Of a DNA stretch of 64,000 bases, positions 1 to 14,500 are shown in pieces. The DNA lies in contig NC_088305.1 in NCBI RefSeq assembly GCF_032854445.1, forward strand, positions 13,149,606 to 13,213,605, read 5' to 3'. Made by a program: the position numbers and the translations under genes. Position 1 is the stretch's first letter; the number at the start of each line of letters is the position of its first letter. A model generated the notes under the pieces. The model saw nothing but the letters and a program-made list of their open reading frames with translations. It ran no database searches and had not been told where the DNA came from. The DNA is from Liolophura sinensis (Eukaryota > Mollusca > Polyplacophora > Chitonida > Chitonidae).

Positions 1-925
1 ATCAGAGCCTGCCACACACATTACACACATGTACATCTTTACGATCAGAGCCTGCCACACACATTACGCACATGTACATCTTTACGACCAGAGCCTGCCA
101 CACACATTACGCACATGTACATCTTTACGATCAGAGCCTGCCACACACATTACACACATGTACATCTTTACGATCAGAGCCTGCCACACACATTACACAC
201 ATGTACATCTTTACGATCAGAGCCTGCCACACACATTACGCACATGTACATCTTTACGATCAGAGCTGCCACACACATTACACACATGTACATCTTTACG
301 ATCAGAGCCTGCCACACACATTACGCACATGTACATCTTTATGATCAGAGCCTGCCACACACATTACGCACATGTACATCTTTACGATCAGAGCCTGCCA
401 CACACATTACGCACATGTACATCTTTACGATCAGAGCCTGCCACACACATTACACACATGTACATCTTTACGATTAGAGCCTGCCACACACATTACGCAC
501 ATGTACATCTTTACGATCAGAGCCTGCCACACACATTACACACACATACATCTTTACGATCAGAGCCTGCCACACACATTACACACATGTACATCTTTAC
601 GATCAGAGCCTACCACACACATTACACACACATACATCTTTATGAGCAGAGCCTGCCACACACATTACACACACGTACATCTTTATGATCAGAGCCTGCC
701 ACACACATTACACACACATACATCTTTATGATCAGAGCCTGCCACACACATTACATACATGTACATCTTTATGATCAGAGCCTGCCACACACATTACACA
801 CATGTACATCTTATGATCAGAGCCTGCCACACACATTACATACACGTACATCTTTATGATCAGAGCCTGCCACACACATTACACACATGTACATCTTTAT
901 GATCAGAGCCTGCCACAAACAGTAC
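1..925. repeat. 43-bp satellite array, truncated at the left edge
   Basis: About 21 head-to-tail copies of a 43-bp unit that contains GATCAGAGCCTGCCACACAC and then ACATGTACATCTTTAC. Copies differ mainly at a few C/T positions, and one near 267 lacks a base. The last copies decay around 905-945. Since 43 leaves remainder 1 when divided by 3 and the unit has no stop in any plus-strand frame, long open frames of 43-residue period run through it. They are a by-product of the repeat, not genes. Confidence 0.97.
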
Positions 926-1683
926 ATGCATTTACCACTTTATTCACCTAAAGTTTAGCATTTTTCAAGTGACACATTTGGCTTCTTTATAATTGGCTCA
1001 TCGGCTTTCGAGTTTTTTGTGATTTAACTAATTTCTTATCGAAAAAAGACTCTGTATCGTTATACAGGCTTTTTGTGCTTATATGAAAGTGCATTTTTGC
1101 ATAACTAGGTGAAATGAGCAATGTGTCGCAATTTTAAGCACTTCCCCACTGGTAAGCAATTTTAGAGATAAACAATTTTGCCACACATCCTGCAATTTCA
1201 CACAAATGGTCATAGCTATATGTGTCGACTAGTGTGAGGCTCAGGCAATGCAAACGCACTGATATGCTATCACACTTCCTACAATGGTACGAGAATGGGT
1301 AACAGAACCAGCCTCTACAACCTTAATGTCATCAACACACAGATCGCATACTATACCAAGGGAGAGGTCAAATCACAGAAGTAAAGTTTACTAAAGGTTG
1401 ACAACAAACACCACAAACCTACACGCCCTACCCTTTAATAGGAACTACTGCATTATGGCAGTTTGGGGTTGTAATATGTACCCAGTGTCCTCAACTTAAA
1501 GGAGACAGATCCCACAGCAGTTCCCAAACCTGTTCCTGGTGAAGCGTATATTATTTAATCTCTCTTATGTACTGAGAGTCTATGTTTAAACAAGAGCACT
1601 GCACCTGCATGGTCTTACACTTAGGTCATCCAATTATAACTGAAGACCAGCTATATTTACATACATGTATCATTACAACCGGT

Positions 1684-2055
1684 ATACCGTATTTACCTAA
1701 TTATTGCACATACAATATACCGTATTTACCTAATTATGGCACATACAATATACCTTGTTTACCTTATTATGGCACATACAATATACTGTGTTTACCTAAT
1801 TATGGCACATACAATATACCGTGTTTACCTAATTATGGCACATACAATATACTGTGTTTACCTAATTATCGAATATACAATATACTGTATTTACCTAATC
1901 ATCACACATAGCATGCACTGTATTTACCTAATTATCACACATAACATGCACACAATTTACTTAATTATCACACATAACATGCACCAAATTTACCTAACTA
2001 TTACACATAACATGCACCACATTTACTTAATTATCACACATAACTTATACTAAAC
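1684..2055. repeat. 33-bp tandem repeat, about 11 copies
   Basis: The unit contains TTTACCTAATTATGGCACAT followed by ACAATATACCG. The left half has the GGCACATACAATATAC version and the right half a diverged CACACATAACATGCAC version, so the array expanded in two blocks. A period of 33 bases gives an open frame with an 11-residue period, which I regard as non-coding. Confidence 0.93.
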
Positions 2056-3605
2056 ATACATGTATGTACATATACTAAATGTGGCCTTGTCTAGCCATTC
2101 AATTACAAATGGTTATGTAAAACAGTGCCTGTATCCCAAGCTTACTCACTTTAGTTCATGTCATGTCTGCATGGTATTTATTCAGACATATTTTAAAGGC
2201 ATTATTCTGTGTAGACTGACAAAATGATACCTTTTGTGAAGCCCTGAAATTGGCCAATCCACTTAATGTAGTTTTGTCTCAGATTATATGTACGCGAAAT
2301 ATGCACTGAAAGTTGCTCTTTTGTACGCGAAAAGGTTGAGGAATGACGGTAACACCTGACAGCTAACTATATGCTGCGTATATGTATGTCCCTTGCTAAT
2401 GTGACTGATTTCCTCCAGCTTTTCCCCACATGAAAATGCAACTTTCTGTGCCATTTATGAACATTTTTTATTTGGTTTTGAAGACAAAACTACAATGATA
2501 GTATCGGCCAATTTCAGGGCTTAAAGAAAAGTGTAATTTTATTAGTCTACACAGAGTGCCTTCAGAATACGCTTGAATAAACATCTAGCAAACACTGAGT
2601 AATACAAAGTACTATAAATTCTGCCTCAAAACACAACATACTTGTACATCCTAAAACTGACTCTGGATAGTAGAGTATAAGTGGTATATCTTTGTGATAA
2701 TCAACATTGAGTCTCTCCGGGCACTTTAGGTCATTTGTTACTAATATTTAAGTTTAAAGCCTGTCAGACATTGGTAACTATAAATTCTGCCCTCATTTTT
2801 TTCCTGTTGTAATTGTGACTGTGTTATACTCAGTATATCTGGTCTGAAGATAAGCTCATATCTGTTACCCATATTGGGTGCTGAAAGTTATCACTCAAGA
2901 TCGAAAATCGCTTAATCACTAATATATAGCTCATCACAAACAGTTTGTCTTTAATGCTGCTATGATTAATAACCTTAATTTCCGCCTGTGACACATAAAT
3001 TCCGGCTAAATTTGCACATTTTGCCTGATTCTGAGAATTCTAATAATCTAAGGTGTTTTGATTGGAAAGTGAATGTACATTTAGCATGGTATATACTACT
3101 GGGAAAAGGTAAACTTCAGCACCAAAAGCAATATTTTATGACATTTATATGCCTCTCAAAACACAATTTTTTGGCAAAATTATTACAGGTCATTTATCAC
3201 ACTGGTAGTTGTGTAATACAGTGAGTGTAGTTAGACATATACCAATATCCTTTACCATTATGACATTACAAGTTCATATCAACATGTATAAAGTCCAGAC
3301 AGGATTACGCTGTAACCTCTACACCTTGTCTCCATACATTTGATTATATTATGCCCCATAAAGGTACATGTACACCTGACACCTGAGCAAATCAAATCAT
3401 GTCAAACACAATCACCATTAAAACCAAGGTGTCTACAAGTCAGATATGACATATGTGAAAGGTTTAAAACAAGGATTTTTCTGATGTGGAAAAAGAATAG
3501 AACAGAACAGTGCAAATCAGTGCAAATGGATAGGGTACATGTATATACATGTACATGTATACATACATACACACATAAAGATATATATCAGTTACATGCC
3601 ATATT

Positions 3606-3864
3606 GGGGGCGTCCGTGCCTCAGTCGGTTAGCGCACTAGCGCAGCGTAATGACCCAGAAGCCTCTCGCCAATGCGGTCGCTTTGAGTTCATGCTGGCTT
3701 CCTCTCCGGCCGTAAGTGGGAAGGTCTGTCAGCAACCTGCAGATGGTTGTGGGTTTCCCCCGGGCTCTGCCCGGTTTCCTCCCACCATAATGCTGGCTGC
3801 CGTTGTATAAGTGAAATATTCTTGAGTACGGCGTAAAACACCAATCAAATAAATAAATAAATAC
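3606..3864 (+). mobile_element. SINE family A, full-length copy
   Basis: The copy has a tRNA-like head with an A-box-like segment (CCTCAGTCGGTTAGCGC) and a degenerate B box (TTTGAGTTCATGC). The central domain runs through CCCCCGGGCTCTGCCCGG, then the conserved tail GAGTACGGCGTAAAACACC and an (AAAT)n end. It is the reference copy used to read the other, more broken copies in the window. Confidence 0.9.
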
Positions 3865-6173
3865 ATGCCATCTTTCTATCATCTGAAGGTTAGAACTCTG
3901 TCAACTACACAGGAGATTCACAGAACAGTTTCGTATTACACTCCATGCCACAAAGTGGTATTAACTTGGCAACAGGCCAGACATGATACACATGTCCATG
4001 AGTATACCTTAAAATATAACCCACTTTATCACCATTCAGAGAAAATTCTAGTTATTTGATTGGTTGAAATGCCAAACACACAAGATCGAATATAATGGGA
4101 CTCCAGGGGCACATCAGTTTCCATATACCCGCACTGACCCTGACTGACCTAAATCAGCTGATTAGTGGTGATGATGACATAGGTCCGCTGCCAGGGACAG
4201 AAACATACGACAGCTCCCATGTTTAATAACTGCACGATAGTCAGTGAACAATAGTATTAATAGAAAATGACATCCATTACAACAATCTTTGGACACTGGA
4301 AGGCTCTGAACTCCAATACCTACATGGACTGTAAGGATTTATAGATTTTATTTTACGGACTGCAAAAAAAAAAAAAAAAAAAAATGCAAAGGGAGACAGC
4401 TCCGGGGTAAGCAGTTGACCTGGTCAAGTTAGCACTAGTTTTCCGCAGTTTTACGTCTCGAAAATACTCTTTATGGTGATAAATTTGTTACATGACGATG
4501 TTCTGGGAAAATACAGATAGATATTTAACTTTACTCGTTAATGTTTTTTCTCAATTATCACCTCAGAAAAATCTTAACGACCTCCGCCAAATATCTACCC
4601 GTATAGCTGCAGAAGGTCCACATGTAACTAATAGCATGTACCTAGGGTTTTTTAACGACAGCTTGTGATCACTAAATATGAACACTGAATAGTTTAATTT
4701 ACCAGTTTATCAATCATACCATTATAGATTTAGCCAGAATTTGAAATCAGGCTGTCTCATTTCCAACTGTCTCCCATTTTCCCTATCTCTCCCATGTTAA
4801 TTTTGTCAGAATAGGGCGTCTCAAAGACACAGAGACTCCCCCCCCCCCCCCCACCACCAACCTGGCTAAACCTATGCATACTATATTAAAGTACATCTAC
4901 AATGTAGACCCAGTCTACATAATTTATTTCTACCCTGAAAAAGTGGGATTCAACAGTTTCAGAAAATGAAAGTATTTCATCTGATGACTGGCTAATGAAT
5001 TCAGGCCACATAGTTTCTGGTTGTTGCAAAACACAATGGAAAATTAGGTACACAAACTGAATCACTTTAATAATAAAACACAATTCTATTTAAGTAAAAT
5101 GGTCAAAGTATCCAAGGTTAAAAATAAAAACAGAAGACATTTACCTTGACATTCCTAGATATTTTTGGGCAACAAAATAACCATTTCCAAACTGATATTT
5201 CTGAAGGACCCAACAGTTGTCCAACTATATCTAACTGGGTATTTGACTTGCACATCAATAGTTTCCTAAATCCAAGGAAACATTACATACCTAATGTAGG
5301 TCAATTCAAAGCGTGCTCCTGCGTTATTAAGCCGTCACATTCAAAATCTGCTCATTCAAAACGTGAAGAGCCAAACTGTTGCATACAGTAGCTACTACGA
5401 ACATGTTTGTAGATTGCAAATGCAAGTATGTTGAGAATGTGCTTATTGATGTGACTGTTTTTTGATGTCATTCTGAAGAATTATTTTTACTGCCATGCAT
5501 GTGCTGTACCGGTATGCCAATATTATTTGTATGTACTGAGTCTGTCAAAGTATGCAAATGCTATTTGTACACAGTGTACAAGTATGTACCAGTGTAAATA
5601 TCATTTCGTTTTACAGCACTCTTGTCAGTTATAATACATGACACACATAAACATCAACTGCTGTGCATACTGCAAACATTTACCTTGATGCAAATCTAAC
5701 ACATAACAGATGGCTGGAAGGGGCAACAGGATTGTATTGTTTGCAACGACTCTGTACCATGCACAACCAGCAATGATCAGTTTCGCACCAGAGACTGCGG
5801 ACATTTCAAACCTGTACAAGTCTACCCATGTATAGGAGAGCTGCCTGTACTCTTATACTCCACCACACATCATACTCACTACCATGATGCTCACGCACTC
5901 TTCAAGAAGAAATGGGTTTTTGAAAAGGCTTTTTGGCCAATGTGTGTCGATAATTTCCCATCATTTTTCTAAATCCTACATATGTAGTATGTAGTATATT
6001 CAATCTGACAATTTCCGGCAATAAATGGATCAGTAGATTAGAGTTAAACTGTACCTCAACAAAAAAAAAAAGCTAACCAGACAAACAAACAGAAAGACGT
6101 TACATTATAACTAGCGTACGGGCATTCTCTAAATTTCATTAATACTAATAACATAATAAGCTGCATTCAGTTC

Positions 6174-6483
6174 ACAAATATAACTAGTATCGAAACAATG
6201 CATGTAAATGAAAATATGAATGTACAGTACATGTACATATAACAACATGTGGGTAAGCTCCCTAACCAACAAATACGTGTACAAATATAACTAGTATCAA
6301 AACAATACATATAAATGAAAATATGAATGTACATGTATGTATAACAACATGTGGGTAAACTAGCTAACCAACAAATACATGTACAAATATAACTAGTATC
6401 AAAACAATATATATAAATGAAAATATGAATGTACATGTATGTATAACAACATGTGGGTGAGCTACCTAACCAGCAAATACATG
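6174..6483. repeat. Three tandem copies of a 101-107 bp unit
   Basis: Units start at 6174, 6281 and 6382, each with ACAAATATAACTAGTATC. Each carries AACAACATGTGGGT and ends in CAAATACATGT. They differ by small indels. No coding potential is apparent. Confidence 0.92.
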
Positions 6484-7265
6484 TACTTGTATCAAATCTT
6501 GTACTAGCACATTCTTAAATCATAGAAACTTTCCAATACTTACTGGGCTGACTGCCTGCACAACAGAAAAGAGTGCCCCTATAAAGAAGCAAAGTACCCC
6601 TTCAACACTATGTGTTGTAAGCCATGTTAGCTGGGTAAGGCTGTCAGGGGTTCCCTGGTGATGAGACATTATGTGGGATGGCCTCCGAGTAAAACTGTAA
6701 CGGCAGCTAGCACTGCCTCCAGAAGGAGGAAGAAAAAACTGTTACATGTCTACCAATGATGGGAATTTCTTTGTCACAATATTTCTAGAGTCAACACTTC
6801 TATCAGACAGGGAAAAAAGATCCGCCTGGCTGTGGGTCATGTGCTACTAAACTGCCTGGGTGTCCCAATGTACGTCCCTTCTGCACAGACAATGTGGCAC
6901 ATAGCCCCACGCACACAAACAGCCAAGTCAAACCAGGAAGTATTAAACTGCCCTGTAAACAACTTAAATAAATGCCACCCCAAAAAGCCCACATATACAC
7001 AATGGCATACGTCTGAGGGCAAATACAGGATTAGATTAATACCTGGAAAGCCGAGCCTAACGGACGTTTGCTCAGGCTACAAAAACTTACTTCAGTAATA
7101 CTATATTATTTGATTTTTCCTTTCTTTGAAAAGTACAGAAACTTCACATATCAAAAGTGTATGACTTTCACTAATATATTTTCTAACCTCTTTAAGTTTT
7201 TAAATATTAAAAATATACACACTCTGTATGTAGGTTAATTTTACATAAAAATTAACCTTTTTTAG

Positions 7266-7466
7266 TCGCAATGACCCAGGAGCCTCTCGCCAATGCAGTC
7301 AATGTGAGTTCAAGTCTGGCTTATGCTGACTTCATGCTGACTTCCTGTTCGGCTACACACGAGAAGGTCTGTCAGAAAAATGCGGATGGTCGTGGGTTTC
7401 TGAGTCATAAGTGAAATATTCTTGAGTACGGCGTAAAACACCAGTCAAATAAATCAATAAATAAAC
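7266..7466 (+). mobile_element. SINE family A, internally deleted copy
   Basis: Begins inside the tRNA-like head (AATGACCCAGGAGCCTCTCG), keeps the B-box region, loses the GC-rich central block after GTGGGTTT, and resumes in the tail (GAGTACGGCGTAAAACACC) with an (AAAT)n end. Confidence 0.85.
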
Positions 7467-8189
7467 ACAATCAGGCTCGAATATCTTATGGTGCACTTGA
7501 ACTAAATTCATTCAAGACGACATACGTAATACGTAAAAATTGTATTTACACTGTGCAAAATTCTAAGTATAAAGTGCACATTATGACCCATCTCCACACA
7601 AGATGTATATACCTGTACAGTTTGTGTGTAAGTACATATAACTGTCTTTCTACAAAAGTACAGCCGAAGTTCACAATGCTCTCAGCAGTGAGCATATCCG
7701 CAATGTAAGGAAAACAGACGCTATTCAGCTGTAGTATTAAATGACATAATAAGAGCCCAGTGTTGCATGTGAATGTGTTTCTGAAAGCAAGGCTGTCTTA
7801 GGATTTTTGTCAAAAAAAAAAAAAAAGTACGAGGGGGGATGGGGCGGGGGGGGGTTTTGTTGTAGGGTAGGAAGGAAGTGCAGCTGCACACAAGCCTATG
7901 TCATATGACAGCCTCAAGGTTAGCTCAAAGCCTCTTTAACTGTTATGCACACAGACAGTTACATGTGCTAGGGGGGCGCCCAGGAATGCAGTTTTTTCCA
8001 CCCTTAAGCAAAGACAGACCAACCATATACATGTACACCACAACTGCTCAGCCTTTCTCATACATCATGTATATGTCCATGGAAGTGGGCACTTTGGACT
8101 ACATGATATGCATGCTTCTTTTAACATGTATTAAACTTGGCTTTGGTAGCTGTGGACATCTACATGTATAAATGCTCTATCCAAAGGAC

Positions 8190-8335
8190 TTGATTATTTG
8201 ATTGGTGTTTTACGCCATACTAAAGAATGTTTCAATTATATGAGGGCGGCCAGCATTATGGTGGGTGGAAACTGGGCCGAGCCCGGGGGAAACCCATAAC
8301 CATCCCGCAGGTTGCTGGCAACCCTTTCCACGTAC
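8190..8335 (-). mobile_element. SINE family A, 5'-truncated copy
   Basis: Seen on the plus strand as ATTTGATTGGTGTTTTACGC, then GGCCAGCATTATGGTGGG and the GC-rich domain. It stops at TTCCACGTAC, so the tRNA head is missing. Confidence 0.88.
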
Positions 8336-9817
8336 TTCTATTTCTAAGGAATGTACATGTTACTGTCACGTTAGAATTGACTACAATATAAAATTTCTAT
8401 GCCTTTAATAGACAACAGAAAGCTAGTACATATCTTATTACTTTCTATTTAAAAAATAAACTCATTAGTGTCATTCACACTAACATTTGCCTTGGATTAA
8501 TATCTATTAAGATTGGATTAAGATGTTCTTTGATATTACTCGAGAGGTAGGGGAAATCTCTTCGAATCTGAACTACCCAGAAAAATGATATTTTTAAATG
8601 TGCACATAAAAAATGTTAGAAAATGTCAATGCCTGACCATAACTTTTATACACGATCCACTACAGAAGTGGGATGTGGGGATCAAGCAAGAAGAAAAGCT
8701 TATAACGAGAGAGCCAAAATCTGTTCTGTATTTCCTGCTTACCTGTTCAACTTGAGCTCCTCTTATTTGTAAATGTAACTGTATATGCAGATCTGCCTGG
8801 CCCAGAATAACACTATTCCGCATATCCTGTACATGTCAAGCACATCACATTGTGCAAGGTAATCTAGCCCGATACACCACCTGGGCACGCAGTGCTGAGC
8901 GCAGAGTGAAAGAGTCAAATATCTGGACACAGGACACCGCAAGACCCTAAGAAAACTGTAGCCACACAGATCACACAATAACTGTGTACCACTATAGATC
9001 TTGAAATGTGCATGCACTATACACACACTGTACATGTCCACACACCTGTATACAGATGGCAACTATGCAGGAGCACTAGCAACCCAAAAGTTACCTCCCT
9101 TGAACTGAATTGCTGCAGCTGCTGCCACATTTAAAGGGATGCAGAATCGATTCGGACTGACTGGTGTGAGAGATAGGCAAGCCCAGGCTATTCAAGCGTG
9201 AACAAGACTGCAGGGTTTAACCTAGGAAACCCTATCTCCACTCTCAGTCAATCAGCGTTGATTCTGTATCCCTTTAATATTACACTTAAACTTCGATGAC
9301 ATAATTAAATACAAGTCACTGTTACAGGTGGAAAGAATGTTACTAGTTTCACTAAGGCCTTTCGAGAATACCGGTAGCTCGCCTGACTGAGCAGTTTGTA
9401 AAACTGCATAATGTTCCACTCATGTGACACATTTAAAATACTGACCTCTAAACCAAAGAAAAGTAGAATGAATGTCAAACACAGGTACTACCTTCTAATT
9501 ATGTAGAACTAAAATCTTTCCACTAAATCAACCAGACCTAAATTATTATTCTGTCACAACTATGACTTTATCATGTGCGTAGAGACTGCAGAGCAGTGAA
9601 TTCATATGTTATGGAGTTGTAAATCATTGTGGTGGTAAAAGACACTGTAGGGAGTTAGTGCACAACTGTACCACAGGGGTCTTTAATATGCAAATCAGGA
9701 ACCGCATTTCGCAATCCATGTACTATGGGAGGTAACTGTAACCTTGTGAATAGCTCTGCAAAATGTCGAGCTATGCGGTTAAGCTTGCTCTTTGATATGC
9801 AAATCGTTACAGATGAT

Positions 9818-9986
9818 AGTATTTATTTATTTATTTATTTAATTGGTATTTTACGCCGTACTCAAGAATATTTCCCTTACACGACGACGGCCAGCATTAT
9901 GGTGGGTGGAAACCGGGTAGAGCCCGGGGGAAACCCACGACCATCTGCAGGTTGCTGACACACCTTCCTACGTACGGCCGGAGAGG
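9818..9986 (-). mobile_element. SINE family A, 5'-truncated copy
   Basis: (TTTA)n, then GGTATTTTACGCCGTACTC through to CGTACGGCCGGAGAGGA, where it stops without a tRNA head. The breakpoint lies close to that of several other copies. Confidence 0.9.
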
Positions 9987-11590
9987 AGTTACAAATGATA
10001 GGCTAGTTGCGTACTATGGGTGGCCACTGCAACCCTATGATTGGCCTAAAACAGGCCACCACCACCGACAGCATCTGATTCCCCATCTCACAATACCTCT
10101 CCTTAGTTCTTGAGATGAGCCAAAAATCCAATGTCCATAACCGGGATTGCAAAAGGATTTCAGGCGATTAAAGTTTCATATATGTTACAAATTTGCAGTT
10201 TTATACAAGTATGTGAACAAGGAAGGACTTCATCAATCCGGAAGACAGTGTCAACAGGAGTCCAAAAAGGGTGTTATAAATGTAAATGAAAAACTACAAC
10301 TGCATGTACTCTAATGCTTTATTTGAGGGGGGGGGAGGGGGGGTCAGATATTAGTAGTGTTGAAAGTAGAATATTACAGTTCTTTATCAGCTTTTTGGAC
10401 AAGTAAAGATATGAGTATGTTGTTCATTAGAAGGTCTAACAATGTGAGAAGAAAGAGGCTCAATATTCCTGCTACAATTACATATATATTGGTTAAAATG
10501 AGCAGACCAGATGTCCCAAAAATTAGAAGAAATCAGGTACCTGAATATCACTGTAAACCGGAACCCAAAGAGGGCAAAATGATATCAACTCTTAATGGGG
10601 GACATTTTCCGCCTACATGTAACTGTGATACGGACGCACCAAATTACACGTAGCATCCACTCTTCCACCCAATGAGGGTACTCACCCATTTAAATGACAC
10701 ATTTTTAGGAGTAAGGTATGCTTTGGTGGAACCTCTTAAAATGGCTACCTTTTTGGAGATAGAGGGGCATAAGTTGGTTGAAGACCAATCTTCAGGGCAG
10801 ATTTTCAGCTCATAAACTGATTTGTAACGACATACACATAATATATAAACCAATTCGAAGGAAATTTGAAAGTTCCCTAATGAAATACATGTATATGTAC
10901 AGCAGGTTAGAGGGTTAAATACTTCTGTTCTACTTATGCTAAAAAAATCCACTTCACTGAAGATCTCTTCACATTTCTGAGACTCTCAATGGCTGATGTC
11001 ATGTTTTTCTACATTCTGTTGCTTAGAAAATAGTTGTCACTGTTGTGACATAACCCGTACATGAAATGTATAGGCATTCTTTAATAGGCAGGGTCCCACT
11101 TCTTGCAGTTTCATGCCTCAAAAACTATGTCACATTATTGCTGAGTGACAGGCACTTCAGGAGGCCTATTTAGGCCCAAGCTGTGTAGTCTATTTTTCCT
11201 TCCTGCCTTTATGAGGACGTTTTGTGGGGAAACTGTTGCCCACGCATTGCCAGAGAACAATGGTCTATTTGACAGGGACTTGGATACGTCAGCAATGCAC
11301 AAGAAAATGTACATGCACCTTATTGTCTGCTTGGTCTTGTTTCAAACAAAAACACTGCAAAAATGACAGCCAGTACATACGGCCAGAAAACAATGTCTGA
11401 AAATTCTAAAGGAAGTCTGAAAATACCTCACCCAAACCACCAAATTGCATTAGCAATCACCTGTTAAGACAAAGTCAGCTGCTTTTGTTTCTTTGAAATT
11501 AAAACAAAAAAGTCTGAAATCTGCCAACTGGCAAAAAAAAAAAAAATTCCCATGCCTGTACACGGAGCTATGTATAATTCGAATACTCAC

Positions 11591-14500
11591 GCCCAGAACC
11601 CGCTGGTAGCCTCCCTGTCTTCCTCAATGTGGGAATTCCCCCAGCAAACAGTCCACCCAGACTTGCAGAGCTGCCCATCCCGCCTGAGCCCTGGCTTGAG
11701 CTGCTACTCCCTCCTGAACCCCCAGACGTCCCACCTCCGCCCCCGCCCCCGCCTCCGCCACCAACCGGGCTAGATTTCACACCTGTAACAACAACAAGAC
11801 TTCGTGTAAGACAACACACTTTACAAGGATAAACTGATTAGCTTAGATGAAGAAAATACATTCAGATGAAACATAATAAGCAAGAGAAAAAAACAACAAC
11901 TCACATGTGTCTTTTAAGTGATTAAAAAATTTTCTTTCAAGGTTAACATTCCTGGAAACTGTATGAATTTGTCAGCCATTTTGTGGGCTTAATGCATCAT
12001 GTAAAGCAACACTGAAAATACACCTATGCTTATGTAATTAACTTTGAATAATTTTACTTGCATAAAAAAAAAAAAAAACAATATTTCTTGGAAAGCTTAA
12101 AAGCTCAATAATGGTGATATCACATGTATATGTACAGGATACAAGCCCTTCTGTTCTGTCATCAATATTCTTCCAAATTTCAATATAAGTTTTCAAATTT
12201 TTCAAAACAAAAGAAAACAGAAAACACATCCGCATATAGAAAGAACACTTTCACAAAATGTAATTAAATTCTGAACTCATTTCCCCTAGCTAACAAATGT
12301 AGACTTTACCCGCTTTTAACTCTTAAACTGTTATCAAAAACTATTCTTTTAAACCATAAAAAAAGTTTAAGGAATCCAAGAATTACACATGTACCATACA
12401 GGACAAAAGATACATAAATGAAGAAGACCAAAATTAAAAGGCTAAATGGTAAGATCTAGTTATGAGAACACCCTGTATGTAAAGCTACTGTATCTGAAGC
12501 CCTATCTTAATGCTGCACAAGGCAAAATCATGCTAAATACACATTCTATAATAAAACAAATAACAGGTTATGTGTACATGCTTCTGGGTATAAATGTGTA
12601 AACTTGATACCATAAAAGAGTGCTTACATTCCTGCAGCTTAGCATGGTTGCCCCAAAACCAAATACATGTATAAAACACATGCCACAGAAATGTACATAT
12701 CATCAGCAGAGCTTTCTATTACCTCAGCTACATGTACATACACGTCTCATGATATTTATTTATTTGACTGTGACTGTGGAGTTTAATGTCATATTTCACC
12801 TATACGAGGACAACCAGCATTATGGTGGAAGGAAACCAGGCTGTTCTGGGGAGGTAATGACTCACTGTAAAATGTACACACATATATGTGATCTGCAGAG
12901 ACTTTCAGATCCACAACAAAACAGCAGCATTCATAATAATAAATATTTGAATTAGCTGTTTGCATGAGAGAATTGCAATTGTATTCTTGCACAAGGGGAG
13001 ACAACTCAGATTAACTGGGATTGGCACAACAGACTATTTCATAAACTGCCTGGTAACGTTAGGCTAGTCCCGTAAAGCCTCAAACAGTCATAACAGTCTC
13101 CCTTTACACATCAGTGGGGCCATCCCAGCTCTGTCATATTAATACAGCCCCTCCTCACTGGACCGGTATGCCCATATAAAACTTATCTGATGTCTCACCT
13201 AGCCACAATGGTCAGGCGTGGATGTGCGTGTATATGGACAGTCATGCCCAGTGCAACTACTGATATTTGGACCAACCCCTTTATGCCAAGCACCCCACAC
13301 AATGTTAACGGCCAGCACGTACATGTACCTTGCCTAAGGTTCCAGCGTGCGATGATCGCAACCATCTGTTTCATTTCTCAATTCAAAAAATTCGACAACT
13401 GGATTATTGTTAGAAATAGGTTGGTTTGTTGATGCAGACTTTGACATCTTTCAATCACAGACGACTTGAGGATTTCTACCAAGCATTAATAAGAGCTCAA
13501 GTTCTGTCAAGGTAAGTGAAACTGTCATGTTTGATGACTCAGGGAGGGGTGCCAGCTTGACGGCAAACCAACGACACGCATGATCATGTGCCAAACAACT
13601 CACTTCAACTGCAACAACCGGTTGGACAGTAAAATAACCACTTGATAAAAGCTATTTACACAGGGCTCGCCAGATTTGAAATTTGAAATAAATCTGGCAA
13701 GCCCTGTGTAAATAGCTTTTATCAAGTGGTTATTTTAATGTCCAACCGGTAAGTTTGCACAGGAAATATGCTGGCTAGAATTTCTGTTGCATGTAAATAG
13801 CCCAAGTACAGACAACAAAACTTTGCAGTTAAATGTCTTTATGGTATTCTCTTGAAGACATAAGAGTCAGATTTTTACTTTTCAATGAGAAATTCCACAA
13901 AATGGTCTGTTACTTATGTATATTTCCACAGGGAAATAAACAAGTGCACTATTAATGCCTCTTCAAATGATTCTGATTTTACACACATAACAGTCTGCTT
14001 TTTCATGACAATCTGGTTAGGTACCCATCACTTATGGTGTTTTGCAATGCACTAAATACATAAAACAGCTGTGCAAGAACCGAACGCCATGAACACATGG
14101 AAGAGCATCACAAGAATATGTAAAGGCCTGCCATAAACCTGGTACACATACAGTACATATTTATATTGTAAACACAGCAACTGCATTTAACAAGAAACCC
14201 AAATAACCAACACTGAAACAAAGGAAACAGGGAATGCTGTCAACTGTTCTAACACAATACCACCGAACCTAAACAAGAAAGAATATAAGCCGTCATGCAT
14301 GGATATGTTAGTGGCATCAGCGTATGAGCAACAACAACAGCAACACGATGACGGGGTTAGCTTGTACCATCTGGGTTGTTTAGACTCGGCTTCCGCCGTA
14401 CGGGGGGTTTAGGGCGTTCACCTCGTCCTGCTGAAGAATAGGCCACAGTGTTAGAACGATTGACACTCACAGGTCTACATGTAGTTCCCCCTGGGTCACC

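Larger units (their letters stand above)
931..11590. other. Long stretch with no recognised exon (satellites and SINE pieces only)
   Basis: Outside the listed repeats I find no open frame with recognisable protein similarity and no RNA gene. The DNA is AT-rich with poly-A (4364-4384), poly-C (4838-4852) and poly-G (about 7838-7856, 10327-10343) runs. If WIPF is transcribed leftward through here, this is intron 3 of that gene. The missing proline-rich and WASP-binding exons were looked for on the minus strand and not seen. Confidence 0.6.

Noticed and set aside
29-731. Four long open frames encoding MYIFTIRACHTHY-type repeats
   Set aside because: They are frames of the 43-bp satellite, open in all three phases; the 43-residue period equals three repeat units. 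No start context or unique sequence.
1-925. CRISPR-like repeat array
   Set aside because: Units are contiguous with no unique spacers, and the genome is clearly eukaryotic.
3606-3864. tRNA gene (A and B boxes) here and in other full-length copies
   Set aside because: The boxes belong to tRNA-derived SINE heads: no cloverleaf can be drawn through an acceptor stem, and core plus AAAT tail follow.
11629-11832. Plus-strand proline-rich frame ([11 protein letters not shown])
   Set aside because: It is the antisense of the glycine-rich exon 3 of WIPF, which has matching splice sites and family motifs on the minus strand.
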